Shown here in pieces: positions 1-8,104 of a stretch of 44,358 nucleotides of DNA. Position 1 is the stretch's first letter. Every line of letters begins with the position of its first letter. Where the stretch lies: assembly GCA_017481925.1 (NCBI GenBank), contig JAFUOK010000059.1, forward strand, positions 1-44,358. Reading direction: 5' to 3'. This DNA is from Alistipes sp. Lineage in GTDB: Bacteria; Bacteroidota; Bacteroidia; Bacteroidales; Rikenellaceae. Below the pieces are notes generated by a model. The model did not search any database and was not told the origin of the DNA. It worked only from the letters and a program-made list of their open reading frames with translations. The position numbers and the translations under genes were made by a program.

Positions 1-218
<218 letters not shown>

Positions 219-328
219 TTCTTAGTACTTTATCTCATCTCTGAAAAATGTCAAATATAGCGCGTGCGACGCATAGGGCGCGGATAGCCCGATCGCATAG
301 TTTCGATACAATGAAACAAAGAGTTCTT

Positions 329-419
<91 letters not shown>

Positions 420-440
<21 letters not shown>

Positions 441-648
441 TCAAGAGGAGAATGATGCAAATCGTTCTCCTCTTTCTTTTTTATTTGAGTTTCTAGCACG
501 CTTTACTTATGTGGCACTTGGGCTGTACGCGGAGTACTATCCCAAGTGCCACATTTCGTTACATCGCACTATAATTCTCAAATAGAAAAGAAAGAGTTAG
601 AGAACGAGTCATTCTCCTTTTGAAGAGAAGGCTACCTATTTTTCATAT
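420..648. repeat. long imperfect palindrome including an inverted copy of the 5S 3' end and terminator
   Basis: The reverse complement of 566-648 aligns with 420-497: both contain TAGGTAGCC, CTCTTCAA, AGGAGAATGA, CGTTCTC, CTCTTTCTTTT and ATTTGAG in the same order. In the middle is a perfect 14-bp inverted repeat (509-522 with 541-554; ATGTGGCACTTGGG and its complement) around a small GTAC-gcgga-GTAC hairpin. The two arms share one centre near 532, so the whole 230 bp is one palindrome. Neither arm outside 5S appears coding. It may be the remnant of an inverted second rRNA-operon end, or a diverged relative of the 3'-end palindromes found elsewhere in this window. Confidence 0.7.
443..482 (+). 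terminator. rRNA operon terminator
   Basis: A perfect 14-bp stem (443-456 with 461-474) around a GCAA tetraloop is followed by TCTTTTTT. It directly follows 5S. A degenerate inverted copy of it lies at about 597-640 (see the palindrome entry). Confidence 0.85.
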
Positions 649-990
649 ATAATGCAGTATTATTGTCGTTGATGCGCTTAACTGCTCTGTGAAACAGAGG
701 ACGGTCGCAGCAGGCGAGGGCAGAGGGGATATACCTAATATATATATTATAAGCGGTGAAGGATGCTTGATATATCCACTCTGCCGAGCCGCCACCGACC
801 GAAGCCGAGAACAGATTGCCCACGGCAATTCTCGGCAAGTTAAGCAGATGGGCTGGTGCTAATATTATAGGTGTAATATGTGTTATATGAGTTATGAGTA
901 AATAGTATAATACCTATTACACTTATTGCACTTATAGATATACTCCTCCTCGGCAAGTTCGGCGAATGATATATTATATATAGGTATAGA
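649..990. other. non-coding AT-rich spacer
   Basis: No convincing gene on either strand. The stretch mixes AT-rich runs (ATATATATTATA near 740) with GC-rich segments. From about 866 to 935 there are degenerate 9-10 bp iterations of TTACACTTA / GTGTAATA type. A very similar run (CACCTATAACACTTATTACA...) occurs near 21360. Confidence 0.6.
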
Positions 991-1020
991 AGAACCGCAA
1001 CCCCGAAGTATTGCGGCTCT
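991..1020 (-). terminator. possible terminator after the GIY-YIG gene
   Basis: CCGCAA (995-1000) pairs with TTGCGG (1011-1016), extended by AGA/TCT at the outer ends. It lies within 4 bases of the stop codon of the minus-strand gene. The following T-tract on the minus strand is weak (TTCTTCTAT), so this is only probable. Confidence 0.45.
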
Positions 1021-1023
1021 TAC

Positions 1024-1680
1024 TTATTCGTTGGCTTCCATTTTAGTCCTTATATCGTCAAGAATCTCTCCTTTGTAAGAGAAATATTTTGCGCCTTGAT
1101 ATGCTCCTGAATTATTTTGGCGATCCTTTGGCATAAATGTTCCAACAAATGGCGATAATTTATATAAACGACCTTGATATTCGACTTTGTCATCATCGGC
1201 GACTTTTACCTCAATACCTGTTGGGATAAAGGTAATAGTTTCTCCGATTTGAATATTAATCATACTGAACTTAAAGCGAGGTCTTTGCTGTTTTTTTACA
1301 TTGTCATCTACTGACTCGTTAATATGAGTAGTTTTTTTGCGATGTTCGCCAAGATATACTTCGTCAATTTCCGCATCATCTAATGTTGTGGAAATATCTT
1401 TAAGAATATCAAGGGCTTTTGCTGGAGCAACATTAAAGAACTCACGATTTTGTCTAATTCTTAGATCTGTTAATCTGTCAATAGTTTTATGAATTAGTTT
1501 TTCTACTTCATTATATTTAGCAGTTTTCAACGTCGCATAAATCTCAAAGGGTAATGGTACAGCGGTGTTGTCCAACTCTTTTGAGCGAATATCAACGGGG
1601 CGAGAACTTTTGCCTATCTTTACCCAATCCTCCTTAAAACTTGGGTTGGTGAGAATATAAACGTAGCCGGCTTCTTTCAT
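1024..1680 (-). CDS. GIY-YIG (T5orf172-like) nuclease-family protein with RAMA/DUF4357-like C-terminus
   Basis: 218 residues. The N-terminal ~85 residues fit the T5orf172/Mug113 branch of the GIY-YIG superfamily: GYVYILTN at 5-12, VKIGKS at 20-25, Arg27/Arg32, a Glu-rich helix ending in EKLIHKTI (60-67), and NREFFNV (78-84). A charged linker leads to a C-terminal segment (about 140-213) that resembles RAMA/DUF4357 modules found on restriction-modification proteins; this second call is weaker. Family knowledge suggests DNA binding or cleavage, perhaps linked to modified DNA, but no partner gene is adjacent. Base composition is clearly more AT-rich than the surrounding genes, and it sits alone between an rRNA operon and rplS, both signs of acquisition. 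The ATG start lies 22 bases from a good promoter. Confidence 0.75.
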   Translation of the reverse strand: MKEAGYVYILTNPSFKEDWVKIGKSSRPVDIRSKELDNTAVPLPFEIYATLKTAKYNEVEKLIHKTIDRLTDLRIRQNREFFNVAPAKALDILKDISTTLDDAEIDEVYLGEHRKKTTHINESVDDNVKKQQRPRFKFSMINIQIGETITFIPTGIEVKVADDDKVEYQGRLYKLSPFVGTFMPKDRQNNSGAYQGAKYFSYKGEILDDIRTKMEANE

Positions 1681-1701
1681 TGTAGAAAAGTTTGATTATC
1701 A

Positions 1702-1733
1702 CAAAAATAATCATTCTCTATCAAAAATACAAC
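1702..1733 (-). promoter_or_regulatory. promoter of the GIY-YIG gene
   Basis: On the minus strand GTTG (complement of 1730-1733), a 20-bp spacer, then TATTTTTG (complement of 1702-1709), matching the Bacteroidota -33/-7 pattern. A second TATTTTTG at 1722-1729 lacks a -33 box. Confidence 0.55.
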
Positions 1734-1771
1734 CCCTGCCGAGTGGAGTGCTGGGCGAAGTGCTGGACATA

Positions 1772-1806
1772 CAAAAAAAACAAGGCTGCCCCTCGGGACA
1801 GCCTTT
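1772..1806 (-). terminator. rplS terminator
   Basis: The minus strand reads AAGGCTGtCCC-gagg-GGcAGCCTT and then G plus eight T residues. It lies 25 bases after the rplS stop. Confidence 0.8.
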
Positions 1807-1830
1807 TGTGAACCGCAGTAGTAACGCGTA

Positions 1831-2199
1831 CTACTTTGAAATGCGACGCTCCTTGATACGAGCCTTCTTACCGGTAAGGTTACGCAGGTAGTAGATACGT
1901 GCACGACGTACAACACCATACTTGTTAACCTCGATGTGGTCGATGTGAGGAGAGTAGAGGGGGAAGATACGCTCAACGCCTACGCCGTTAGAGATCTTAC
2001 GGATGGTAAACATCTTGGTCTTGCCCGTACCCTTGATCTGGATAACTACACCACGGAAGCTCTGCAAGCGCTCCTTGTTACCCTCGACAATACGGTAAGT
2101 TACGGTGATCGTGTCACCAGCACCAAACTGAGGCACATCAGCGTCAGTCTTGGGCCACATCTGCTCGTTTACGAGCTTAATGATTGCATCTTTGTTCAT
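1831..2199 (-). CDS. rplS: 50S ribosomal protein L19
   Basis: 122 residues, the usual length. The sequence is typical throughout: a D-T-I-T-V-TYRI segment, [40 protein letters not shown] and a basic C-terminal tail [13 protein letters not shown]19 sits at the interface of the large and small ribosomal subunits. Here the gene is monocistronic, with its own promoter, a leader of about 150 bases and its own terminator, rather than being in the rpsP-rimM-trmD-rplS cluster of many bacteria. The ATG is preceded by an A-rich region with no strong Shine-Dalgarno, common in Bacteroidota. Confidence 0.97.
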   Translation of the reverse strand: MNKDAIIKLVNEQMWPKTDADVPQFGAGDTITVTYRIVEGNKERLQSFRGVVIQIKGTGKTKMFTIRKISNGVGVERIFPLYSPHIDHIEVNKYGVVRRARIYYLRNLTGKKARIKERRISK

Positions 2200-2352
2200 T
2201 GTTGCAACAAATATTAAAAATTAGTCGTTCAACATTATCGCTGCGTAAGCATCTACCATACTGCCCATTGGCTCGTAATCCCATGCATTGCTGCCTCGCG
2301 GCATCGACGCCTATTTGATCTTACGCCCTATATAAGAGGTTGATACGGAGTG

Positions 2353-2383
2353 CAAAGATAGAGCGAAAATTTTATTTCGCAAA
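2353..2383 (-). promoter_or_regulatory. rplS promoter
   Basis: The minus strand has TTTG (complement of 2380-2383), a 19-bp spacer and TATCTTTG (complement of 2353-2360), an exact Bacteroidota consensus. Transcription would start near 2346, leaving a ~147-base leader before the rplS ATG. The leader (2200-2346) is long for this genome and could carry an autoregulatory structure; I could not define one. Confidence 0.75.
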
Positions 2384-2406
2384 GAAAAAGCCCGTAAAAA
2401 TCGTTG

Positions 2407-3399
2407 TTACAGGCACATAATCACCATATTGGCGGCCGCCGCCACGAGCATCAGGCGGTACAGAGTCTCGGTGAAGCCCACTCCCATACGCACGAAGATA
2501 AGCGGTATGAGCATAGCCGCAGGCACCGCCACAAGCACAAAGAGCGAAGCCGTAGCGCTGGGCAGGAAGAACATAGCAACCGTAATGACGAGCATCAAGG
2601 CGTTGAAGCGCATCACGGCACGCGACTTGACCTTCAGCGAGTATTTGTCTGATATGATGAGAGTTATGGCGCACAGCACCATAACGATGATTACGCCTAA
2701 CAGGGCGATGCCGGCAACGTTCAACGTAGAGAAGAAGCTGAACTCGCTCGCCGTGAACATCGACGTGTAGATCTGCTCGACCATAGATAGAAAGCCATTG
2801 CCAGCGCACCAGTTCCAGTAGCATACGGCCGCGAGCGGGAAGAGCATACTTGCCACAGCCACCACCCAGTCGCGCCACGTGCTACGCACCACGAGCACCA
2901 GGATGGGCAGGGCGACGTATAGCAGAGCCGAAGGGGCAACAATCAACGGCAGAAGGCCGTAGTAGAGCATCGCGAGCGAGAGGTCGTTGAAGCTGTCGGT
3001 GCGCATAATGCAGCGTATCAGGTACTTCGTGCCGAGCAGCATAGCTATCATTGCGGCCGTAGAGAGCAGGAAGTCGCTACTCACCATCACGCCACCTGCC
3101 AGGATGCCAAATACGGGGATAGCCATCAGCGTGTAGGCGGGGTAGAGCGAATATTTCGGGCCGAAGCGACCGGCGTCGAGGGCAGCGATGAAGAGCGCAA
3201 TGCCCCACACGATGACCGATAGTGTCGGAATGGAGCCTTGCAGGCTCTGCAGCAACTCTCCTATGGGCGTAGGGGTGTTGGGCATCATCTCATCGCCGGC
3301 AGGCAGAAGTGCCGAGCGAAGCGTAGTGACTATGGCGATGACAAACATTGTCGCCGCGAGGTCTAATATACGATGTCGAACTACTCTTTTTGCTGCCAT
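2407..3399 (-). CDS. polytopic membrane protein of unknown function
   Basis: 330 residues from the ATG at 3399; a GTG ten codons upstream is possible. The protein is almost entirely hydrophobic, with about nine or ten predicted membrane segments separated by short loops, and a basic N-terminus (KRVVRHR) that would stay cytoplasmic. No catalytic motif is visible. Length and topology resemble the Bacteroidota DUF6427-type membrane proteins, but I could not confirm this. It is divergently placed from rnhB with a short intergenic region, and its stop is ~25 bases from the rplS promoter, so it may read through into rplS. Confidence 0.7.
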   Translation of the reverse strand: MAAKRVVRHRILDLAATMFVIAIVTTLRSALLPAGDEMMPNTPTPIGELLQSLQGSIPTLSVIVWGIALFIAALDAGRFGPKYSLYPAYTLMAIPVFGILAGGVMVSSDFLLSTAAMIAMLLGTKYLIRCIMRTDSFNDLSLAMLYYGLLPLIVAPSALLYVALPILVLVVRSTWRDWVVAVASMLFPLAAVCYWNWCAGNGFLSMVEQIYTSMFTASEFSFFSTLNVAGIALLGVIIVMVLCAITLIISDKYSLKVKSRAVMRFNALMLVITVAMFFLPSATASLFVLVAVPAAMLIPLIFVRMGVGFTETLYRLMLVAAAANMVIMCL

Positions 3400-3473
3400 A
3401 CGATTACGCTTGTTGGGTCGGTGTGACACTCCACAAAAATACGAAAAAAGCGCCGAACACGAGAAAATATTTG

Positions 3474-3481
3474 TAACTTTG
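3474..3481 (+). promoter_or_regulatory. -7 element of the rnhB promoter
   Basis: TAACTTTG matches the Bacteroidota -7 box and ends 7 bases before the rnhB ATG. No clear TTTG lies 19-20 bp upstream. The very short leader would give a nearly leaderless mRNA. Confidence 0.45.
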
Positions 3482-3488
3482 TTACGCT

Positions 3489-4085
3489 ATGTTGGAAAAT
3501 ACCTATCAAAATACACTCATCGAGGCCGGATGTGACGAGGCGGGGCGCGGATGCCTGGCCGGCAGTGTCTTTGCTGCGGCGGTGATTCTTCCGCCCGATT
3601 TTTCGCATCCCCTGCTCAATGATTCGAAGCAGATGACCGAGCGTGCCCGCAACATCCTGCGCGAAGTGATTGAGCGTGAGGCTTTGGCGTGGGCCGTTGC
3701 AGAGGTTACGGCCGAGCGTATTGATGAGATAAATATTTTGAAGGCATCTATCGAAGGTATGAATATTGCGGCCTCGCAGCTAAAGGTAAAGCCCGAGTTT
3801 TTGGCCATCGACGGCAACCGTTTTACATCGCACTGTGGTCTGCCGTATAAGTGCATTGTCAAGGGCGACGGCAAGTATGCCAACATTGCGGCGGCCTCGG
3901 TACTTGCCAAGACGCATCGTGATGAGTATATGATGCGCCTGCACGAGGAGTATCCCCACTATGGCTGGGATCGCAATAAGGGTTATCCCACCAAGGAGCA
4001 CCGACTCGCCATTCGGGAGTATGGTCTTACGCCCTATCATCGCCTGTCGTTTAACCATCTTGAAGGTCAGCTGGAGCTGTTCTGA
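3489..4085 (+). CDS. rnhB: ribonuclease HII
   Basis: 198 residues, the normal size. RNase HII cleaves RNA in RNA-DNA hybrids and removes single ribonucleotides from DNA. Visible motifs: GCDEAGRG at 14-21 with the metal-binding Asp16 and Glu17, the LNDSKQMTERAR segment, FLAIDGN with its Asp, and AAASVLAKTHRDEYM, followed by the GYPTKEH and HRLSFN signature near the end. The ATG is close to a TAACTTTG promoter element. The stop codon abuts the left arm of a palindromic repeat (4085-4204). Confidence 0.96.
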   Translation: MLENTYQNTLIEAGCDEAGRGCLAGSVFAAAVILPPDFSHPLLNDSKQMTERARNILREVIEREALAWAVAEVTAERIDEINILKASIEGMNIAASQLKVKPEFLAIDGNRFTSHCGLPYKCIVKGDGKYANIAAASVLAKTHRDEYMMRLHEEYPHYGWDRNKGYPTKEHRLAIREYGLTPYHRLSFNHLEGQLELF

Positions 4086-4204
4086 AAATCCGTCTAATGG
4101 CCTCTTTTGGCGCCTGACTTGATTTCAGGATGCTCACATACGTCAAGTATGCTCCGCTCCTTCAATCTGCGCCATTCTCAAAATAGCCTCATTATACGAA
4201 TTTT
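4085..4204 (+). repeat. 3'-end palindrome, copy 1 (after rnhB)
   Basis: Imperfect palindrome of 120 bp starting at the rnhB stop. The left arm (AAAATCCGTCTAATG...CTTTTG) pairs with the right arm (CAAAATAGCC...ATTATACGAATTTT). The central hairpin is CATAC-gtcaa-GTATG, flanked by GCTCA on the left and CTCCGC on the right. The GCTCA...CTCCGC strand is the rnhB sense strand. A diverged partial copy of the left arm (ATGG-CTCTTTTGGCGCCTG) follows at about 4214-4245. Confidence 0.8.
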
Positions 4205-4245
4205 TGCTGGCGGCAATGGTCTCTTTTGGCGCCTGGCTTGATTTT

Positions 4246-4364
4246 AAAAATAATACGTCATACCACATTTTCACTACTGATGGCCTGGCTGATAGGGTTG
4301 AAGGTTGTAAGTGAAAATGATTGGTATCTACCTTTGTTAAAATGCCTAACTGATACAGACAAAA
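4246..4364. other. spacer with no recognised gene
   Basis: AT-rich spacer between the rnhB palindrome and a bidirectional terminator. A short imperfect inverted repeat (ACCACATTTTCACTA / AGTGAAAATGATTGGT) is visible around 4262-4325. No start codon with a credible coding frame was found. Confidence 0.4.
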
Positions 4365-4400
4365 ATGGGGCTGTCCAACAAGAACGTTGAACAGCCCCAT
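4365..4400. terminator. bidirectional intrinsic terminator
   Basis: ATGGGGCTGTcCAAC pairs with GTTGaACAGCCCCAT around AAGAAC. T-tracts lie on both sides (ATTTCTTT on plus, ATTTTTG on minus). On the minus strand it ends the cupin-VOC transcript after palindrome copy 2; on the plus strand it could end rnhB. A close relative of this hairpin precedes palindrome copy 5 near 21468. Confidence 0.75.
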
Positions 4401-4411
4401 TTCTTTCGGAA

Positions 4412-4525
4412 CGTGTATAAAAAGAGGGATTTCAAGGCCTGCGAAGCCCGGAAAAGCGGAGTTTACTTGGCGTAAATGAGCATTTTAAGGGCGAGCGTAA
4501 CGCAGAAATCACCTTGTTAGACACG
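4412..4525 (-). repeat. 3'-end palindrome, copy 2 (after VOC gene)
   Basis: 114 bp with ends CGTGTATAA and TTAGACACG. The minus strand reads GCTCATTTACgccaaGTAAACTCCGC at the centre, the same core as the other copies. It lies 24 bases after the stop of the minus-strand VOC gene and before the terminator at 4365-4400, so it would be in that mRNA's 3' UTR. It is nearly identical to copy 5 (21508-21629). Confidence 0.8.
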
Positions 4526-4549
4526 TTCATCTTTCGTAAAAGAAAACTC

Positions 4550-4861
4550 TTACTTAAACTCGTTGAACTCGATAGCAACTCCCTCCTCCTCGACAAAAGC
4601 GAGCCACATATGACCCATATCAAAGGGACCGAACAGGAGTTTCGCGTCCTTTATAGCCTCCTCGATGTTAGGCACAGCGTATGCGACGTGAGCCTGCTGC
4701 TGCATCAGTTGTGGCAGTGGAGTGTCGGGCTCAAAATACAAAAACTCAATCTTGTTGGGACTTTGTGAGCAGTCGGTGATGTGAACCTTCAACGGCTCAA
4801 CATAGATCATACCCTCCATCTTCTCTTTGAGGACCATTCCTACGTGATTAAATGTTCTCAT
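4550..4861 (-). CDS. VOC/glyoxalase-like small protein
   Basis: 103 residues. The segment HVAYAVPNIEEAIKDAK (about 58-74) is typical of one beta-alpha-beta-beta-beta module of the vicinal oxygen chelate fold, and FNHVGMVLKEK at 4-14 resembles the usual first strand with its His. The C-terminal VAIEFNEF carries a Glu at the usual third metal-ligand place. Substrate unknown. The start is 21 bases after the stop of the cupin gene, in the same direction, so the two are probably co-transcribed and may act on the same sugar or oxo-compound. The call rests on fold pattern only. Confidence 0.65.
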   Translation of the reverse strand: MRTFNHVGMVLKEKMEGMIYVEPLKVHITDCSQSPNKIEFLYFEPDTPLPQLMQQQAHVAYAVPNIEEAIKDAKLLFGPFDMGHMWLAFVEEEGVAIEFNEFK

Positions 4862-4882
4862 AGTATCTCTTTTTATTTGATT

Positions 4883-5464
4883 TTATAAACTTGCATCGGG
4901 GTTGGTGAAACGCAGACCATCGTTGTCGTGGAACGTACCGTACTCGGTCACCACGGCACCCTCGTCGCCGGCCATCAGGAAGTGACGGCTCTCAATCTGC
5001 TGCAGGGCGCTGATATCACCCACCTTCATAATATGAAAATTGCTCACCGTGATGAACTTATCCTTCTGACTCTCGGGTAGTGCGGGCGGGTTGGGCGTAG
5101 GCTCGCCGATGCCGAAGTTATATACCCAGCCGTTGCGTACCTGCCAGCTCTCGTGCTTGGCGGCGTATGCCGAGGGCACATGGTAGTGCTCCACAATCAT
5201 CTGGTTGGGCAGCAGGTAGATCTCGTGGCCAAAATATTTATACTCGGGGTTATTGATCCAGAATACACCACCCATACCTACATGCTCGAAGTCGCCCAGA
5301 CCGAAGTCATTCACCCAGAAATTCTCCTCAAGGAAGGGGGTGAAGGGTATGCCATAGTGCTCGAACATATCTAAGAAGGCCTTCTTTGCCACATCTTCGT
5401 TGAATTTGCCGTCGGTGTAGTAGTCGGCATTGGTGTACTTTTTGGTGTAAGGTTTCTGTGCCAT
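4883..5464 (-). CDS. cupin-fold protein, D-lyxose isomerase-like
   Basis: 193 residues. The central block GHEIYLLPNQMIVEHYHVP (80-97) with His93 and His95, then KHESWQV with Glu105, and further histidines at 161 and 180, has the spacing of a metal-binding cupin barrel. The overall pattern recalls the D-lyxose ketol-isomerase family (COG3822), which interconverts D-lyxose and D-xylulose; the assignment is by remembered motif layout. Cytoplasmic, with no signal peptide. First gene of a two-gene unit with the VOC protein, from a promoter just upstream. The transcript would end at 4365-4400 after a palindrome. Confidence 0.6.
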   Translation of the reverse strand: MAQKPYTKKYTNADYYTDGKFNEDVAKKAFLDMFEHYGIPFTPFLEENFWVNDFGLGDFEHVGMGGVFWINNPEYKYFGHEIYLLPNQMIVEHYHVPSAYAAKHESWQVRNGWVYNFGIGEPTPNPPALPESQKDKFITVSNFHIMKVGDISALQQIESRHFLMAGDEGAVVTEYGTFHDNDGLRFTNPDASL

Positions 5465-5486
5465 AATTTTTCGGTTTTAAGTCTAT

Positions 5487-5517
5487 CAAAATTAATGTTA
5501 TTTTCCCATATCTGCAA
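5487..5517 (-). promoter_or_regulatory. promoter of the cupin-VOC pair
   Basis: The minus strand has GTTG (complement of 5514-5517), a 19-bp spacer and TAATTTTG (complement of 5487-5494). Transcription would start ~15 bases before the ATG. Confidence 0.5.
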
Positions 5518-5588
5518 CCCACAACGGGGGAAATTATATGATGTCAAATAAAAAAACGGACCGGCGCACGAGAAAAGGAATATTTTTT

Positions 5589-5596
5589 TATCTTTG
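5589..5596 (+). promoter_or_regulatory. -7 element of the surE operon
   Basis: TATCTTTG, a perfect Bacteroidota -7 box, lies 52 bases before the surE ATG. No clear -33 TTTG is seen. Confidence 0.5.
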
Positions 5597-5648
5597 TAAT
5601 GTGACATACTATCCGCCTGTGTGCATCTAAAACGATTATTTGAAGACA

Positions 5649-6422
5649 ATGTACGATAAAGATAGATTAATAGTAGTAACCAACGACGACGGCTACGAGG
5701 CTCCGGGCTTTGCCGCCGCCATCGAGGTGGCGCGCGAGTTTGGTCGTGTGGTGGCTGTGGCACCAGCCACGCCGCAGAGTGGTCGTTCGCAGGCCATAAC
5801 CATCTACGACCCGCTCTTTTTGCGTAAGCACCACAGCGAGCCGGGGCTGGAGATATACTCCTTCTCGGGCACGCCCGTCGATTGTGTGAAGTTCACCTTC
5901 GACCATATGCTCAAGGACGTGAAGGTCGATTTGGTCATCTCGGGCATCAACCACGGCTCCAACTCTACGATCAACGTCCTCTACTCGGGCACTATGGGTG
6001 CCGCCATCGAGGGTAGTTTCTACGGTTGTCCGTCGGTGGGGTTGTCGTTGCTGGACCATTCGCACGATGCCGACTTCACTGATGCCAAACGCTATGGTCG
6101 AGAAATTATCGCCTCGGTGCTGTCGAGCGAGGAGCAGCGCGAGCAGTTGTGCCTGAATGTAAATGTGCCTGCCGTGGCCGAGATCAAGGGTGTGCGTGTG
6201 TGTCGTCAGTGTCGCGGTCTGTGGCGTGAGGATTTCTTCCCGCACGTAGATCCCAATGGTCGCCAGTACTTCTGGCTCACGGGTGACTACACGAACTACG
6301 AACCCCAGGCCGAGGATACCGACGAGTGGGCATTGGCCAATGGATATGTATCGGTGGTACCCATTCAGATCGACCTTACGTCGTATCGGGATATGGACTA
6401 TTTGAATAAAATTTTAAAGTAG
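5649..6422 (+). CDS. surE: 5'/3'-nucleotidase SurE
   Basis: 257 residues from the ATG at 5649; a TTG three codons upstream is less likely. SurE dephosphorylates nucleoside monophosphates and related substrates using a divalent metal. The metal-binding motif TNDDG is at residues 11-15. SQITY-equivalent segments follow: SGRSQAIT, FSGTPVDCVKF, VDLVISGINHGSN, and SGTMGAAIEG. First gene of a plus-strand unit: the histidine kinase begins 30 bases after its stop, then the response regulator and ABC transporter follow with overlapping ends. A functional link between SurE and the two-component genes is not established. Confidence 0.95.
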   Translation: MYDKDRLIVVTNDDGYEAPGFAAAIEVAREFGRVVAVAPATPQSGRSQAITIYDPLFLRKHHSEPGLEIYSFSGTPVDCVKFTFDHMLKDVKVDLVISGINHGSNSTINVLYSGTMGAAIEGSFYGCPSVGLSLLDHSHDADFTDAKRYGREIIASVLSSEEQREQLCLNVNVPAVAEIKGVRVCRQCRGLWREDFFPHVDPNGRQYFWLTGDYTNYEPQAEDTDEWALANGYVSVVPIQIDLTSYRDMDYLNKILK

Positions 6423-6452
6423 CGGCCGCGTGTCGCAGAAAGGAGGTAGAAT

Positions 6453-7457
6453 ATGACTATTAAAATCCTGCTCTATCTGGCAATCATCGTCCAGTTCGTC
6501 GCAATGTATTATGCCGTGCGATTGGTGCGAGCCACCAAGTATAACTCGATATGGATCCTCTTCATCATCGGTTTTATGGTGCTGGCCGTACAGCGAGTGC
6601 TGCAACTATGGATGAGTTATGGCCATCCGGTGCCTATGGAGGCTTCGGTATGGTTCGATATCGTGGTGTCGATATGTGTGTCGGTGGGAATCGTTATGCT
6701 CGACCGCCTCTTTGACTATATCGACCGCCTGAACCGTCACCGCCAACTCATCGACAAGCGTATCCTCACGGCCGTGCTCCGCACCGAGGAGAAGAGCCGT
6801 GCCACCTTCTCCAAGGAGCTGCACGATGGTCTGGGCCCGTTGCTCTCGTCGGCTAAGATTTCGCTCTCGGCGCTCTCACGCACGGAGATGGATCAGGAGC
6901 GCAAGGAGATATTTGACAATACGTTGTACGTTGTGGAGGAGGCTCTGCGATCGCTGCGTGAGATATCGAACAACCTCTCGCCCCACGTGCTCTCGGATTT
7001 TGGCCTTGCGCGAGGCATCCGCAACTTTATCGACCGCTCGCAGGCGCTGCATAATGTTAAGCTGTCGTTCGCCACAAATCTGCGTGGTGAGCGCTACAAT
7101 ACCGATATTGAGGTTATCCTCTACCGTGTGGCGTGCGAGCTTGTAACCAATTCACTCAAACACTCGGGCTGTAGCGAGATACGCCTCACGCTTTCGGCTA
7201 CGGGCGATATTCTGGAGTTGCAGTATAGCGACAATGGCCGTGGCTTCAACCCGCAGGCTATGATGGATTGCGGTATGGGCCTCTCGAATATCAGTTCCCG
7301 TATCAACTCGCTCAATGGCGAGTTTGACATACGCTCGTCGAAGGGTAAGGGTATGACCGCCACCGTTAAGGTCAATGTGCGTGGCGCTTCACGTATGGAG
7401 ACCCCGCCACCCGCAATAGATAAGGCACGTCCACGAAGAAAGGAGCGCAGAGGATGA
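6453..7457 (+). CDS. membrane sensor histidine kinase, NarL/LiaS-type (HisKA_3)
   Basis: 334 residues. Two or three hydrophobic segments at about 4-23, 33-52 and 67-84 form a small sensor with almost no periplasmic domain. A short coiled coil follows, then the HisKA_3 motif FSKELHDGLGP with the phosphate-accepting His124. The ATPase domain has ELVTNSLKHS (N box), DNGRGF (G1) and GMGLSNISSRI (G2). Such kinases sense through the membrane, often membrane stress. The stop overlaps the response-regulator start as ATGA, so the two are translationally coupled. The next gene is a (broken) ABC exporter, a common target or partner for this kinase type. Confidence 0.93.
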   Translation: MTIKILLYLAIIVQFVAMYYAVRLVRATKYNSIWILFIIGFMVLAVQRVLQLWMSYGHPVPMEASVWFDIVVSICVSVGIVMLDRLFDYIDRLNRHRQLIDKRILTAVLRTEEKSRATFSKELHDGLGPLLSSAKISLSALSRTEMDQERKEIFDNTLYVVEEALRSLREISNNLSPHVLSDFGLARGIRNFIDRSQALHNVKLSFATNLRGERYNTDIEVILYRVACELVTNSLKHSGCSEIRLTLSATGDILELQYSDNGRGFNPQAMMDCGMGLSNISSRINSLNGEFDIRSSKGKGMTATVKVNVRGASRMETPPPAIDKARPRRKERRG

Positions 7458-8104
7458 TACGCGTAGCATTGGTTGATGATCACACGCTGTTCCGCAACGG
7501 GCTGAAGATGTTGCTCTCAACACACTCGGGCGTAGAGGTTGTGGCCGAGGCGGCAAGCGGCGAGGAGTTCCTCGCCGAGGTGGAGCGTGTGCGTCCCGAT
7601 GTGGTATTTATGGATTACGCTATGCCCGGCATCAATGGAGCGCAGACCACGGAGCGGGCACTTCGCATGTGTCCCGATATGAAGATCATATCGCTCACGA
7701 TGTTTGCCGACAATGCCTACTACTCGCAGATGGTGGCTTCGGGAGCAAAGGGTTTTCTGCTCAAGGACTCGGAGTTTGACGAGGTCGTGGAGGCTGTGGA
7801 GACCGTAGCCGCAGGGGGTAGTTACTTCAATGAATCGCTCTTGCAGTCGCTCTCGCAGTCGTTGCGTTCGACGGGTAACAATGCGGCCGACAACATTGCC
7901 GAGGCGGATCGTCTGTCGGAGCGAGAGATTGAGATTTTGGTCGGTATATGCCGTGGCGACTCGACACAGGAGATTGCCGACAGATTATACATTTCGAAAC
8001 GTACGGTGGATAAACACCGTGCCAATATCTTGGAGAAGAGCGGTTGCAAGAACACGGCAAGTCTTGTGGTCTATGCTATCCGCAACGGTCTGGTGGAAGT
8101 ATAA
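7454..8104 (+). CDS. NarL/LuxR-family response regulator
   Basis: 216 residues. The receiver domain (1-120) has Asp8/Asp9, the phosphorylated Asp54 in VVFMDYAMPG, Thr82 in SLTMF and Lys104 in FLLKDS. The C-terminal helix-turn-helix is LSEREIEILVGICRGDSTQE and onward to SKRTVDKHRANILEKSG, typical of LuxR/GerE. It is the partner of the kinase upstream, with a 4-base overlap. Its stop shares a base with the ABC transporter start (TAATG), so all are one transcript. Its targets cannot be read from the sequence. Confidence 0.95.
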   Translation: MIRVALVDDHTLFRNGLKMLLSTHSGVEVVAEAASGEEFLAEVERVRPDVVFMDYAMPGINGAQTTERALRMCPDMKIISLTMFADNAYYSQMVASGAKGFLLKDSEFDEVVEAVETVAAGGSYFNESLLQSLSQSLRSTGNNAADNIAEADRLSEREIEILVGICRGDSTQEIADRLYISKRTVDKHRANILEKSGCKNTASLVVYAIRNGLVEV

